From Pollutiaquabacter aromativorans (GTDB taxonomy: Bacteria > Bacteroidota > Bacteroidia > AKYH767-A > 2013-40CM-41-45), in assembly GCA_049177215.1 (NCBI GenBank), contig CP185379.1, forward strand, positions 372,001 to 436,000: a stretch of 64,000 nt of DNA. The letters run 5' to 3'. The notes below the pieces were generated by a model. The model was not told the DNA's origin, ran no database searches, and worked only from the letters and a program-made list of their open reading frames with translations. Shown here one piece after another: positions 1 through 12,000 of this stretch. Made by a program: the position numbers and the translations under genes. Positions within the stretch are counted from its first letter, which is position 1, and each line of letters opens with the position of its first letter.

Positions 1-3000
1 TACAATTTCTGCGGTTCCGGAAGTACACTCTTATCTGTTTCCGGATCGACTTCGGGTGTAACGGGTTTGTCTTACCAGTGGCAGTCAGGCCCCAGCGCAA
101 CGGGTCCCTGGACCAGCATTTCCGGTGCGACCAATGCAACTTATACCACACCTACGCTGACCACTACTACTTACTATCAGCGTCTGATCTCATGTACAAA
201 CAGCGGTCTGTCAAATGTCTCGGATACTACCGTTGTAAATATCAACACGGTTCCTACTGTATCCGTGACCCCGACATCCTATAGTTCTTGTACCAGCCCG
301 GTGGCTACTTCTCTTAGTGCATCCGGTGCCAGCACGTATTCCTGGTCACCGGCTGCGGGTTTGAACGCTACCACCGGTGCTTCGGTTAATGCTTCGGTAA
401 CTTCCTCTACCGTCTATACCGTTACGGGTACGAGCACGGAGGGATGTACCGGTACGGCGACGGCAAGTGTCAACCTCAATTATTCCCCAGCTGCGCCTAC
501 GACTACCAATTATTCGATTTGTTTGAATGGTACTGTGCCATCCGGTCAGGGGCTTTCTGTTCCTGCACCGCCTTCTTCCGGTACAGTAACAGCGGTTTTT
601 ACGGGTTCTCCGTTCACCAGTCCTGGTCCTGTAACGAGTGTAAGCACGGTATCAGTGCCCGGTCTTCCTGCAGGAGCGACCATTACCTCGGCAACCCTTC
701 AGTTATTCACGGTTTCGGCGGTCGGTGCTTCCTATATGTCTGAAATAAGGGTCGCGCTTACCGGTGCCTATACGCTCGCCGCAACGCAGGTCAGTACTAC
801 TGGTTCGTCTGGAACTATTTCGCCTGATCCCGTCGTAAACCTCACAGGCTGGCCTGCCGCTGGAGGCTCCGTGACATTGGTCTTGTCTGAATCCTATGAT
901 GACGGCGGTACCGATGCCACAATCGCTGGTGCCCAAATCGTAATCAATTATTCTGTACCAACCACTACAGTTTCCTGGTGGGATGCGGCCTCGGGCGGAA
1001 CGCAGGTAGGTAGTGGACCGGTTTTCGATCCGGTTGCTGCTTTGCTTGTTAACCCAAGTGTTTCGGGTAATACCACATTCTATGCTCAGTATGACGCTCC
1101 TTCCTGCTCCAGCGCTCGCGTTGCCGCGGTGTTCTCTGTTGGCGCGCCCTTGACGATATCAGCCATCACCCCCAATCCGACAGCCATTTGCCAGGGTCAG
1201 AATGGAACGTTATCCGTTAGTGTATTATCGGGTTCAGCTCCCTTCACCTATAACTGGGAAGATGGCGTGACGGGTACTATCAGTACCGCTGCATCGCCAA
1301 CCATTTCGCCGACCACTACCCTGACCTATACTGTTACTGTTACGGACAACTGTAGCCAGGCTGCCTCCTCGACGGTGACGGTCCCGGTCAATCCGATCCC
1401 TTCAGTTACCGCCAGTGGTTCGGCCGCAGCTTCCTGCGGCGGATCTACGGTAGTACTCACAGCCTCGGGAACTGCCACCAGCTACAGTTGGGCGCCCTCC
1501 ACCGGCCTTAATGCCACCACTGGTGCTTCGGTCAACGCTACACCGACCACCTCAACTACCTATACAGTAACAGGTACGCTCGGCGGTTGTACCGCCACCT
1601 ATACGGTTAGTGTTGGTGCTGGAACAGCCGTCACCGTGAACTCGGTCACGGCCGATCCCTCTTCGGTTTGTGTAGGCGGATCTACCCAGTTGAATGCCAC
1701 CGGTCAGTACGCTAGCGGACTCGGACCGGTGAACACCTATACGTACGCCGGAAGCACGAGTGGAGCTACCTTGTATGATCTTTCAGCATTACCCCCGATC
1801 CTGACAACAAGCAATGATGATACCCCCTCCGGTATTCTCACCTTGCCTTTCGCCGTGACGTTTGACGGGGTATCCTATACCGAGTGCTCCGTAAGTCCGG
1901 ATGGATGGGTGCTCTTCGGGAATACGGCCGCATCGAATCAATTCACCAATCTGGTGACGAGTACCACCAACATCCCCAAATTGTATCCTTATTGGGATGA
2001 TCTGGCAACCGGAACCACAGGTTATGTGAAAGGTGCGGTAGCCGGCACGGCTCCGAACCGGGTGCTGATCGTACAGTGGTTCGTAACAATCCCCCGGAAT
2101 ACAACCGGTGCAGCTAACTCCACCTTCGAAGCCCGCATCTATGAAACCACCGGTGTGGTGGAATTCCACTATGGTGCCATGGGTCCTTCTTCGACCATGA
2201 GTGCTTCGGTAGGTATGACCGGTAACGCTACCAACTTCCACAGTGTTACGCTCAGCAGTCTCACGTCCAGTACGGTTACGTCAAATGACGGCAATACCGA
2301 CGTCCCGACCGCTGGTACAATGATCACCTACACTCCGGTTCAGCAATATGCCAGCATCTCTTCCTTTAGCTGGTCGCCGGCTTCCGGACTGAACAATACA
2401 GCCATCGCCAACCCGACCGCGGGTCCGCTTTCCTCTGCCAGCACCTACACCGTAACGGCTACCAGCCCTGCTGGCTGTACGGGTACCGCCTCGATCACAA
2501 TCAACGTCGGCGATCCTTTGGTACTGGGTGGAATATCCGGTACCAGCACGATCTGTCAGGGTGCTTCCACCAGCCTGACGGCAACTATCACCTCCGGCAG
2601 CGGGCCCTTCACCTATAGCTGGAGCGACGGCTCCAATCCAGTTGGAACGACCAACCCGATTTCGCTTTCACCTTCGGCTACCACCATCTTCACGGTGACA
2701 GTTACGGATGGTTGCTTGGGTACCGCCACTGCTACATACACGGTCAACGTGGACCCGGCACCTTCGATTTCGGTCAGCCCGACCTCGTCCACCTACTGCT
2801 CCAGCGCCGTAGCCCTGACCGCCTCGGGCGGTACCAGCTATGCCTGGTCTCCGTCAACCGGCCTGAACGCCACTACGGGCGTTTCCGTCAACGCCTCACC
2901 GCTGATCACGACTACCTATACCGTTACCGGTACGGGTTCGAACGGCTGTACTGCCACCGCTACGGCTGTGGTTAACAAAGGCACTCCGATCACCAACGTG

Positions 3001-6000
3001 GTCGCTTCCGCTTCGCCTCAGTCATTCTGTGCACCGGGCGGTAACAGCACCCTGAATGTGACGGCTACTGTCAACAGCACCCCTCCTGCAGCTCCAACGA
3101 CCTACTGCGGCCCTACTGTTCAGTCCGGTGTAGCTTGTGTTTCTCTGGTCACCATCGGGACTTTGAACAATTCAGGGTCTGCTTGTGTGACACCGTACTA
3201 TAACACTTACGCACCGACTGGCGCGAATACTACCACGCTTATCCCTGGAACCACTTATCCGATCACGGTGACCTGCGCTGCCACAGCGATTGTTTCGGTG
3301 TGGATCGACTTCAACCGTGATGGCGTGTATGATGCCAGCGAATGGGTACAACCCTATACGACCGGTACGACCGGTACTGTCAACATTACGGTGCCGCTTG
3401 GTGCTTCGCTCGGTCAGACCGGTATGCGCGTTCGTTCACGCTCCTCCGGCAATCCCAACGGCTCTACCGACGCCTGTTCTGACTTCGGTTCAGGCAGTTG
3501 CGAAAACTATACGGTGACCATCGGCAGCTTCACGCCGACCACCCTGTCTTACTCCTGGTCGCCTGCAGCCGGTCTGAACGATCCGTCGCTCCAGAGCCCG
3601 ACTGCCAGCAGCATTGCCGGCACCACGACCTATACGGTGACCATCAGTGAAACCAATGGCTGCACCGCCACTGGCACCACCACCATCGATGTCGGTTCCG
3701 CGCTTACCCTGAATCCGATCACGGGTACGGCTACCATTTGCCAGGGCCAGTCCACTTCATTGACCGCCAGCGTAGCCACGGGTAATGCGCCCTACACCTA
3801 CGACTGGTCCGATGCTGGTGGTACGGTAGGCACCGGCAACCCGATCTCGCTGAGCCCCTCGGCTTCCTCGGTCTTCACGGTTACGGTGACAGATGCTTGC
3901 GGTCAGACTGCAACCGCTACTTACTCCGTGACGGTGAATAGCGCGCCATCGGTATCCGCTTCTCCTTCCAGTTCGTCTTATTGTGGTACGGCCGTGGCCC
4001 TTTCCGCCTCGGGCGCCGTTACCTACTCTTGGGCTCCCGGAGCCGGCCTGAACGCTACCACCGGTTCATCGGTGAATGCTTCGCCGGTCGCTTCAACCAC
4101 CTATACCGTTACCGGTACCGGATCGAACGGTTGTACGGCAACCGCGACGGCTTCCGTCACGGTAGGCACTATCTTCACCTCGGTGACCGCTTCTGCAAGC
4201 CCGTCCAACATTTGTACGGGTCAGACGGCTAACCTGACGGTGAATGCTACCCTGCCTCCATGCGCGAACTTCTACAACGTGAACAGCACGACCTACGGTC
4301 TGCAGCCGACTGCCGGCTTCACCGCTCTCGCTGGCGCCGATGATGCAGACCTCGCAACCGGGATTTCGCTACCGTTCTCCTTCAACTTCTACGGGACCGC
4401 GCAAACCTCCATCAACATCAGTTCCAATGGCTATGCCTACTTCGGTGCAGCCAATGGTGGATCTATCTTCGCGGACGGTGTGACCAACGGTATCAGCGTT
4501 TTCTCGGCTGATATGTTCCCGACCGCCGGTCAGGTTTCTTACGGTACCGTGGGCGTTGCTCCGAACCGGATCTTTGTGATCGATTGGAACGGCATGCCTG
4601 AATATGCTGGTGGCGGTACCCATACGGGTCAGCTTCAGATTTTCGAAAGTGGCCTGATCCAGATTCATGTGGCTTCTGCTACTTCCTCTACCCGTAACAA
4701 GACCCTCGGTCTCCGAAATACTGCCGGAACGGACAACACCTACCCTGCAGGTTTTGCAAACCTGCCGTGGACGGTGAATACGCCGACCGCCTGGACCTTC
4801 AGCCCTTGCATTTCCGCTACGATCACGGCTTACTCCTGGTCGCCCGGTGCTGAACTGGACGATGCTTCTCTCCAGTCTCCGGTTTATTCCCCGACTGCCA
4901 ATGGTGTGACGACCTTTACGGTCACCGTCACCAACTCGGGCGGTTGCACGGCAACGGCGACGACTTCCGTTACGGTCGGTTCTACCATCAACGTTTCTGC
5001 TTCGGCAGCTCCGGCTACCATCTGCAGCGGCATCTCGACGACACTGACGGCTACTCCGACGGGTGGTTGTGGTGCCTACACGTATGATTGGAGCGATGGC
5101 GTGACCTCAATTGGTACGACCGCTAGTCTGTCGGTTTCTCCGTCAGCCTCCTCGGTTTATACGGTAGTAGTCACGGATAACCAGTCCAACTCTTCTTCGG
5201 CTACTGTTCCAGTAACCGTTGTAGCGTCTCCGACCGTCTCCATTTCCCCCGCCAGTACGATCCTCTGTACTTCGGCTCCGGTATCGCTGACCGCTTCAGG
5301 CGCAAGCAGCTATAACTGGATTGGTACAACGATCACCGGCTCTACCACGGTCAATTTCGACGTGGCGGCTCAACCGGCTGAAACCAACGCTGCTCCGGGT
5401 AACGTGGTTGCTACGGCAACCTTGCCGGCCCTTCCGGCAGGTGCCACGATTACCGGCGCTACGCTGACGTACAACAACCTGACCGCTCTTGGTACTTCCT
5501 GGATGTCAGACATTCGCCTCGGCTTCTCCGGATCGGTTGTAAGCGCTGCAGTGGGTGGTACGGGATCTACTAATGCCGCAGGAACCTTCAACTATACCAG
5601 TTCTTTCGTCCCGACGGTGACCCTGGCTGGTGGTTCAGTCAGCCTGCTCTATTGGGATTTCTTTAGCGATAACGCTGGCGCGGAAGCAACCTTCCCGACC
5701 GGTACCGCTGTTGCAACCCTGGTGATCAATTATACGCTCCCGGCTAATACTGCCAGCGTGACCGTAACACCGACCGCTACCACTACTTATACGGTAATTG
5801 GTACCGACGGAGTAACCGGTTGCACCAGTTCTGCTACCAGCACGATTACCATCGTTCCTCCGTTCACCCCGACGGCTTCTGCCAGCCCGGGTGCTGTTTG
5901 TTCCGGTGGTGGTTCCGCCCTGTCGGTTTCGGTTTCACCTTCCGGTACCTATACGTACTCCTGGACTCCTGCTGCTGGTTTGAACGATCCTTCCAGCGCA

Positions 6001-8967
6001 AACCCGGTTGCTTCCGGAATCACGTCAACCACGGTATACACGGTGACGGCTACCTACACCGGCAGCACCTGTTCTGCTACTGCCACTACTTCCGTGAGCG
6101 TCACTCCGCTTTCCTCGGTAACAGTCTCCGCCACTCCGGACGTGATTTGTGCCGGACAATCGTCCAGCCTGTCATCCTTCGTCATCGGCGGCGGTGCTCC
6201 TTACCAATTTGATTGGTCAGCTGGTTCCGGTACTATTAGTACATCAGCTTCCCTGACGGTTACGCCGGCGGGAACCACCAGCTATACCCTTACGGTGACC
6301 GATGCCTGCGGCTCTACGCTGACGGCAACACCGGTTACGGTAACGGTGAATCCTTCACCGACCACGTTGGCTAACCCGACCTCCGCGCTCTATTGCGGCA
6401 CGGCGATCTCAGTAACCGCATCCGGTGCCGCAACTTATGCGTGGTCTCCGACGGCAGGACTGAATAACTCGACTTCCGCTACCGTCCTGGCCAGCCCTAC
6501 GGCGACCACGACCTACACGGTTACGGGTACCACAGCCGGTTGTTCTTCGACCGCGACGGTGGTGATCACAGTCGGTACGCCGATCACGGTGGATGCTACG
6601 GCCGACACGACCCAGTCGTGTAGCCCGATGGGCACGGTTCTCCACGCTTGTGTAAACCCGTCCTTCAATACCTATACGCTGGATTCTTCCAACGTTGATT
6701 ACAGCGGTACAGCTGCTTCGATCCAGGTCGGCGGAAACGACGATACGGAAACGATTCTCGCCATGCCGTTTACCTTCAACTTCTTTGGTACGAACTACAG
6801 CCAGGTAATGGTTAGCACGAACGGTTACATCTCGTTCAATACCAGCAATACTTCATTAAGTGTTGGATCGATTCCGACGGCCGGTACTCCGGATGCTTTC
6901 GTTGCCCTTACCGGTTGCGATCTGCATACACAGACTGCTGGTACGATCGATACCTTCACGGTCGGTTCGGCTCCGAGCCGGAAGTTCGTGGTTCGTTACA
7001 ACGACCTGCGCTTCTTCAGCGATGCAACCACCAGTGTTGTTAACGGTAAAATCATCTTGCACGAAGGCACCGGCATCATCGAGGTACGCGTCGACAACGT
7101 GAACTCCGGTACCGACACCCGTACCCGTACGCTGGGTATTGAGAACGCAGGCGGCACCGCTGGTTTAGCGGCCCCCGACAAGAACAATACACAATGGAAC
7201 CAGACGAGTCCGGTCACGTATCGCTTCAGCCCTGCTGCCCGTACTTGTAACAACGCGGGTATCACCTTCACCTGGTCGCCGGCTACGTCTTTGAGTAGTA
7301 CAGCTTCCGCTGATCCTACCGTAACCGGTCTGAGCGGAACGACCATCTACACGGTTACCGCGCAGAACGCCAGTGGTTGCACCGCCCAGGATACGGTTAC
7401 ATTGATCGTATTCCCGCAGGCTGCCACGCCGACCATCACGCCGAGCGGTCCGCTCAGCTTCTGTCCGGGTGGCAGCGTAACGCTGACCTCGTCGAACAAC
7501 ACCTTCCCGAACCTGTGGAGCACCAGTGAGACCACCAACTCCATTACGGTGAGCACGACCCAGAACATCAGCCTGATTGCTTATGATGCCTTCTGTCCGT
7601 CCGCTCCTGCTTCGGTGAACGTGGAACGCTATGACACCATTCAGCCGCTGATCAACGTGGATGGTGGTGGAGTAGCACTTTGCGGTTCTTCTACCCGTAC
7701 CCTGACGGCCGACGGTGGTCCCCAGTTCGTAGCTTGGACCTGGAGTACGACCGAAACGACTCAGGCGATCACGATCGGATCCATCGGAACCTATGGTGTA
7801 TCGGCTCAGGACTTCCACGGTTGTTACACCTACAACTCGGTAACCTTCGTTGCTGGTCAGACCCCGGTTGCTCCGGTCATTTCGACCACGAGTCCGCTGA
7901 CGGTTTGTAACAATGATGCGGTAACGATGACCTCCGACCTGGCCGACGGCCTGACCTGGTCACCGACATTCGACAACACACAGTCGATCACCTACAACCT
8001 GTCGCCTCCCGGCACCTACGACTTCTTCGTAACCCGTGATTCGCTGGGTTGTACCTCCGAGTCGAACCACCTGAACTTCACGGTGAATCCTTCGCCTGAT
8101 GTGACCGCATTCTCGCCTGCCGATTCGGCTTGTGTGGGTGATGTGATCACCTTAAGTGGTTCCGGCTTCACGAATGTGACCTCGATCAGCTTCAACGGTA
8201 CTCCGGCTACCACCTACACCATCGTAGACGACTTCACCATCACGGTGACGGTACCGGCTGGCGCTACCTCGGGTGGCATCACGCTGACCGACGGCTCGAC
8301 GGGTTGTGCAGGCGTAAGCCCGCTCTTCACCATCAAGGTGGTTTGCGGCGCCGAACTGAACCTGAAGGTTTGGCTGGAAGGTTACTGTCTGCCTGCTCCG
8401 TTCTCCGGAACCATGGCACCGGCCTGGACCAACCAGCAGCGTACCGACCTCGGTAACGGCAACATGGGTACCCCGACGGGTAACGAGGCCGACCTGGTGA
8501 TGGTTGAACTGTACGACAGTGGTAACAACCTGCAGTACAGCGACTCGGTGATGATCATGACCGACGGAACCGGCACCATGAGCCTGCCGTCCGGCGCAAA
8601 TGGCAACAGCTACTACATCCTGATCAAGCACCGCAGCCACCTGCAACTCCGCAGCCTTGGTCAGGTGACCATGGGTGCCAGCGTTACCTACGACTTCACC
8701 ACCTCCGATACCCAGGCTGACAACAACGGTAGCAATACCAGCATGGTACAGTTGGCCAATGGCGATTGGGCGATGTGGGCGGGTGACGTTACCCAGGACG
8801 GATTCGTAGGCGGTGACGACGTAGGTCAGGTCGACAATGATAATATTGCCGGTCTCTACTTTGATTACCTGAGTTCGGATGTGTCCGGTGACGGTTTCAT
8901 CGGTGGTGACGACGTCGGCGCGGTTGACAATAACAACATCCTCGGAGTTTACTACCTCTATCCCTGA
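1..8967 (+). CDS. Giant modular surface protein with dockerin-like C-terminus (5' partial)
   Basis: The reading frame is open from base 1, so the gene starts upstream; at least 2988 residues are visible. It is a chain of Ig/PKD-like repeats with the recurring core GLNATTGxSVNA. Inserted among them are two proprotein-convertase-P-like jelly rolls (about 585-960 and 5345-5745), a GEVED-like domain (about 3096-3525, DFNRDGVYD motif) and three nidogen-like modules (about 1735-2250, 4260-4810, 6660-7240) marked by APNR or APSR followed by a hydrophobic strand. An IPT/TIG-like domain lies at 8095-8335. The last 200 residues hold a beta-rich domain and two calcium-loop repeats (GDVTQDGFVGGDDVG and SDVSGDGFIGGDDVG), ending in LYP. 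There is no T9SS tail. The role is probably adhesion or matrix formation at the cell surface; this is inference from architecture. A strong terminator follows the stop codon. Confidence 0.85.
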   Translation, partial: YNFCGSGSTLLSVSGSTSGVTGLSYQWQSGPSATGPWTSISGATNATYTTPTLTTTTYYQRLISCTNSGLSNVSDTTVVNINTVPTVSVTPTSYSSCTSPVATSLSASGASTYSWSPAAGLNATTGASVNASVTSSTVYTVTGTSTEGCTGTATASVNLNYSPAAPTTTNYSICLNGTVPSGQGLSVPAPPSSGTVTAVFTGSPFTSPGPVTSVSTVSVPGLPAGATITSATLQLFTVSAVGASYMSEIRVALTGAYTLAATQVSTTGSSGTISPDPVVNLTGWPAAGGSVTLVLSESYDDGGTDATIAGAQIVINYSVPTTTVSWWDAASGGTQVGSGPVFDPVAALLVNPSVSGNTTFYAQYDAPSCSSARVAAVFSVGAPLTISAITPNPTAICQGQNGTLSVSVLSGSAPFTYNWEDGVTGTISTAASPTISPTTTLTYTVTVTDNCSQAASSTVTVPVNPIPSVTASGSAAASCGGSTVVLTASGTATSYSWAPSTGLNATTGASVNATPTTSTTYTVTGTLGGCTATYTVSVGAGTAVTVNSVTADPSSVCVGGSTQLNATGQYASGLGPVNTYTYAGSTSGATLYDLSALPPILTTSNDDTPSGILTLPFAVTFDGVSYTECSVSPDGWVLFGNTAASNQFTNLVTSTTNIPKLYPYWDDLATGTTGYVKGAVAGTAPNRVLIVQWFVTIPRNTTGAANSTFEARIYETTGVVEFHYGAMGPSSTMSASVGMTGNATNFHSVTLSSLTSSTVTSNDGNTDVPTAGTMITYTPVQQYASISSFSWSPASGLNNTAIANPTAGPLSSASTYTVTATSPAGCTGTASITINVGDPLVLGGISGTSTICQGASTSLTATITSGSGPFTYSWSDGSNPVGTTNPISLSPSATTIFTVTVTDGCLGTATATYTVNVDPAPSISVSPTSSTYCSSAVALTASGGTSYAWSPSTGLNATTGVSVNASPLITTTYTVTGTGSNGCTATATAVVNKGTPITNVVASASPQSFCAPGGNSTLNVTATVNSTPPAAPTTYCGPTVQSGVACVSLVTIGTLNNSGSACVTPYYNTYAPTGANTTTLIPGTTYPITVTCAATAIVSVWIDFNRDGVYDASEWVQPYTTGTTGTVNITVPLGASLGQTGMRVRSRSSGNPNGSTDACSDFGSGSCENYTVTIGSFTPTTLSYSWSPAAGLNDPSLQSPTASSIAGTTTYTVTISETNGCTATGTTTIDVGSALTLNPITGTATICQGQSTSLTASVATGNAPYTYDWSDAGGTVGTGNPISLSPSASSVFTVTVTDACGQTATATYSVTVNSAPSVSASPSSSSYCGTAVALSASGAVTYSWAPGAGLNATTGSSVNASPVASTTYTVTGTGSNGCTATATASVTVGTIFTSVTASASPSNICTGQTANLTVNATLPPCANFYNVNSTTYGLQPTAGFTALAGADDADLATGISLPFSFNFYGTAQTSINISSNGYAYFGAANGGSIFADGVTNGISVFSADMFPTAGQVSYGTVGVAPNRIFVIDWNGMPEYAGGGTHTGQLQIFESGLIQIHVASATSSTRNKTLGLRNTAGTDNTYPAGFANLPWTVNTPTAWTFSPCISATITAYSWSPGAELDDASLQSPVYSPTANGVTTFTVTVTNSGGCTATATTSVTVGSTINVSASAAPATICSGISTTLTATPTGGCGAYTYDWSDGVTSIGTTASLSVSPSASSVYTVVVTDNQSNSSSATVPVTVVASPTVSISPASTILCTSAPVSLTASGASSYNWIGTTITGSTTVNFDVAAQPAETNAAPGNVVATATLPALPAGATITGATLTYNNLTALGTSWMSDIRLGFSGSVVSAAVGGTGSTNAAGTFNYTSSFVPTVTLAGGSVSLLYWDFFSDNAGAEATFPTGTAVATLVINYTLPANTASVTVTPTATTTYTVIGTDGVTGCTSSATSTITIVPPFTPTASASPGAVCSGGGSALSVSVSPSGTYTYSWTPAAGLNDPSSANPVASGITSTTVYTVTATYTGSTCSATATTSVSVTPLSSVTVSATPDVICAGQSSSLSSFVIGGGAPYQFDWSAGSGTISTSASLTVTPAGTTSYTLTVTDACGSTLTATPVTVTVNPSPTTLANPTSALYCGTAISVTASGAATYAWSPTAGLNNSTSATVLASPTATTTYTVTGTTAGCSSTATVVITVGTPITVDATADTTQSCSPMGTVLHACVNPSFNTYTLDSSNVDYSGTAASIQVGGNDDTETILAMPFTFNFFGTNYSQVMVSTNGYISFNTSNTSLSVGSIPTAGTPDAFVALTGCDLHTQTAGTIDTFTVGSAPSRKFVVRYNDLRFFSDATTSVVNGKIILHEGTGIIEVRVDNVNSGTDTRTRTLGIENAGGTAGLAAPDKNNTQWNQTSPVTYRFSPAARTCNNAGITFTWSPATSLSSTASADPTVTGLSGTTIYTVTAQNASGCTAQDTVTLIVFPQAATPTITPSGPLSFCPGGSVTLTSSNNTFPNLWSTSETTNSITVSTTQNISLIAYDAFCPSAPASVNVERYDTIQPLINVDGGGVALCGSSTRTLTADGGPQFVAWTWSTTETTQAITIGSIGTYGVSAQDFHGCYTYNSVTFVAGQTPVAPVISTTSPLTVCNNDAVTMTSDLADGLTWSPTFDNTQSITYNLSPPGTYDFFVTRDSLGCTSESNHLNFTVNPSPDVTAFSPADSACVGDVITLSGSGFTNVTSISFNGTPATTYTIVDDFTITVTVPAGATSGGITLTDGSTGCAGVSPLFTIKVVCGAELNLKVWLEGYCLPAPFSGTMAPAWTNQQRTDLGNGNMGTPTGNEADLVMVELYDSGNNLQYSDSVMIMTDGTGTMSLPSGANGNSYYILIKHRSHLQLRSLGQVTMGASVTYDFTTSDTQADNNGSNTSMVQLANGDWAMWAGDVTQDGFVGGDDVGQVDNDNIAGLYFDYLSSDVSGDGFIGGDDVGAVDNNNILGVYYLYP
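8764..8964 (+). other. Dockerin/EF-hand-like C-terminal repeat pair
   Basis: Two DxNxDG-type loops occur about 30 residues apart, each followed by GGDDVGxVDNxN. The same pair closes the products at 20777-26371 and 26584-27837, and a diverged form (EATDY, EASDY) closes 14796-20648. Aspartates sit at the expected calcium-ligand positions of type I dockerin loops. The fold assignment is by motif only. Confidence 0.6.
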
Positions 8968-8978
8968 TCAACACTATC

Positions 8979-9008
8979 TATGTCCCCCGCCGCAGGGCGG
9001 GGGACATA
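8979..9008 (+). terminator. GC-rich hairpin terminator after the first giant gene
   Basis: A 13-bp perfect stem (TATGTCCCCCGCC paired with GGCGGGGGACATA) with a 4-nt loop starts 11 bp after the stop codon. The hairpin is very stable but has only a short T-rich tail. Confidence 0.75.
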
Positions 9009-9047
9009 TTACCCAGAGAAACAATAACCAACACTTAATAACGCACA

Positions 9048-12000
9048 ATGAAAACAAGCACTACACGATGGGTAAAGGGGTGGCTGGTAGCCGCACTTTT
9101 ACTGCTGGGCTGGTCGGGCAAGGTTTCGGCGGAACGCATCACGACGATGACGCTGGAAAATTGTACACAGACTGCGCCAAACACATTTTACATGGATGCT
9201 TACATCCAAAACACAGGTACAATCGACCTGTTATTCCGAAGCACGAATATTCGCTTCCTGGTTAACAAGTCGGTTATTCCTGCCGGGGCAACGTTAACAG
9301 TATCGTTGCAGACTGCCGGACTGATTGATCCAGCACTGGGGTCGCTGCCAATTTCATTGACCCCAACTGGTGCTCAAGCTTCTGGTACAGGAACATTTCT
9401 TGTAGCCTTAAGTTCAACTTCCACGTTCTTCACTGGAGCTAGTGCGCCTAATATGGCCCAAAATGCAAAGTGGCGTTTTGGTCGAGTGTTTTTTACCTGC
9501 TCTCAGAATTATGCGGTGAATGCAATCCCCACCATTACATGGGGGTCAAATGCCCAGAACGTAACGTACTATCTGACAAATTCACCTACATCAGGTAACG
9601 CAACTTTGGGAATTAGTGCTGTTGCACCAAATGATCGCAATGTTCTAGGTTCAATATGTTCCCTCACGCTGAACGCTCCTTCGTGTACCCTTGCCGCCGC
9701 GATTCCTGTTGAGAACGTAACCAACGCCAACTGCCAGGGCTCTGCTACTGGTTCGGCTACGGTGAACGTTTCGGGTGGCACTGCCCCCTTCACCTATTCC
9801 TGGGCTCCCTCCGGTGGCACGCTTGCTACTGCAACGGGACTGACTGCCGGTACCTATACGGTAACCGTTACCTCTGATGGTGGAACTTGTACCGCTTCCG
9901 CTACCGCTACGGTTGGCGATGGACCGGCTCCTTCGTACAACACTTCTACGGTTTCGGCTTGCGTCAGTTATACCTGGCCGGTAAACAGCCAGAACTATAC
10001 CGGTTCCGGTTCTTACACGGCTCAAGTTGGTCCTTGCGCGTATGAAGTATTGGATCTGACGGTTACTCCGCAGCCTCCTCCTCCTACCGGACTGGCTTGC
10101 TACGAGACGGCTTCGTTCAACACCACGACCTGTTCCTGGGACGTAACGGGCACCCAGCCGGCCATGCCGACGCTTGCTTGCTACGAAACAGCATCGTTCA
10201 ACAACACGACTTGTGTTTGGGACGTAACGGGCACCCAGCCGGCTATGCCGACGCTTGCTTGTTATGAGACCGCTTCGTTCAACACCACGACCTGTTCCTG
10301 GGACGTAACGGGCACCCAGCCTGCAGCTCCGACAGGTCTTGCTTGCTACGAGACGGCTTCGTTCAATAACACGACCTGTTCCTGGGACGTAACGGGCACG
10401 CAGCCGGCACAGCCGACGCTTGCTTGTTATGAGACCGCTTCGTTCAACACCACGACCTGTTCTTGGGACGTAACGGGCACCCAGCCTGCAGCTCCGACCG
10501 GTCTTGCTTGCTACGAGACGGCTTCGTTCAACAACACGACCTGTTCTTGGGACGTAACGGGCACCCAGCCGGCTATGCCGACCCTGGCTTGCTACGAGAC
10601 GGCTTCGTTCAACACCACGACCTGTTCCTGGGACGTAACGGGCACCCAGCCGGCTATGCCGACGCTTGCTTGCTACGAGACGGCTTCGTTCAACAACACG
10701 ACCTGTTCCTGGGACGTAACGGGCACCCAGCCGGCACAGCCGACGCTTGCTTGCTACGAGACGGCTTCGTTCAACGGTACCACCTGTCAGTGGGACGTAA
10801 CGGGCACGCAGCCGGCACAGCCGACGCTTGCTTGCTATGAGACGGCTTCGTTCAACACCACGACCTGTTCCTGGGACGTAACGGGCACGCAGCCGGCACA
10901 ACCGACGCTTGCTTGCTATGAGACGGCTTCGTTCAACACCACGACCTGTTCCTGGGATGTAACGGGCACGCAGCCGGCACATGCCGACGCTTGCTTGTTA
11001 TGAGACGGCTTCGTTCAACACCACGACCTGTTCCTGGGACGTAACGGGCACGCAGCCGGCACAGCCGACGCTTGCTTGTTATGAGACGGCTTCGTTCAAC
11101 ACCACGACCTGTTCCTGGGACGTAACGGGCACGCAGCCGGCACAGCCGACGCTTGCTTGTTATGAGACCGCTACCTTCAACGGTACCACCTGTCAGTGGG
11201 ACGTAACGGGCACCCAGCCGGCAGCTCCGACGGGTCTGGCTTGCTATGAGACGGCTTCGTTCAACGGTACCACCTGTCAGTGGGACGTAACAGGCACGCA
11301 GCCGGCACAACCGACGCTTGCTTGTTATGAGACCGCTACCTTCAACGGTACCACCTGTCAGTGGGACGTAACGGGCACGCAGCCGGCACAGCCGACGCTT
11401 GCTTGCTACGAGACCGCTACCTTCAACAACACGACCTGTTCCTGGGACGTAACGGGCACGCAGCCGGCACAGCCGACGCTTGCTTGCTACGAGACGGCTT
11501 CGTTCAACACCACGACCTGTTCCTGGGACGTAACGGGCACGCAGCCGGCACAGCCGACGCTTGCTTGCTACGAGACGGCTTCGTTCAACACCACGACCTG
11601 TTCCTGGGACGTAACGGGCACCCAGCCGGCCATGCCGACGCTTGCTTGCTACGAGACGGCTTCGTTCAACACCACGACCTGTTCCTGGGACGTAACGGGC
11701 ACGCAGCCGGCACAGCCGACGCTTGCTTGCTATGAGACGGCTTCGTTCAACACCACGACCTGTTCCTGGGACGTAACGGGCACGCAGCCGGCACAGCCGA
11801 CGCTTGCTTGTTATGAGACCGCTACCGTTCAACGGTACGACCTGTCAGTGGGACGTAACGGGCACCCAGCCTGCAGCTCCGACCGGTCTTGCTTGCTACG
11901 AGACGGCTTCGTTCAACAACACGACCTGTTCCTGGGACGTAACGGGCACCCAGCCGGCTATGCCGACGCTTGCTTGTTATGAGACCGCTACCTTCAACGG

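Noticed and set aside
10979..11830. Programmed frameshifting within the repeat protein
   Set aside because: No slippery site or shared motif at the two breaks; insertion-only errors elsewhere explain them better.
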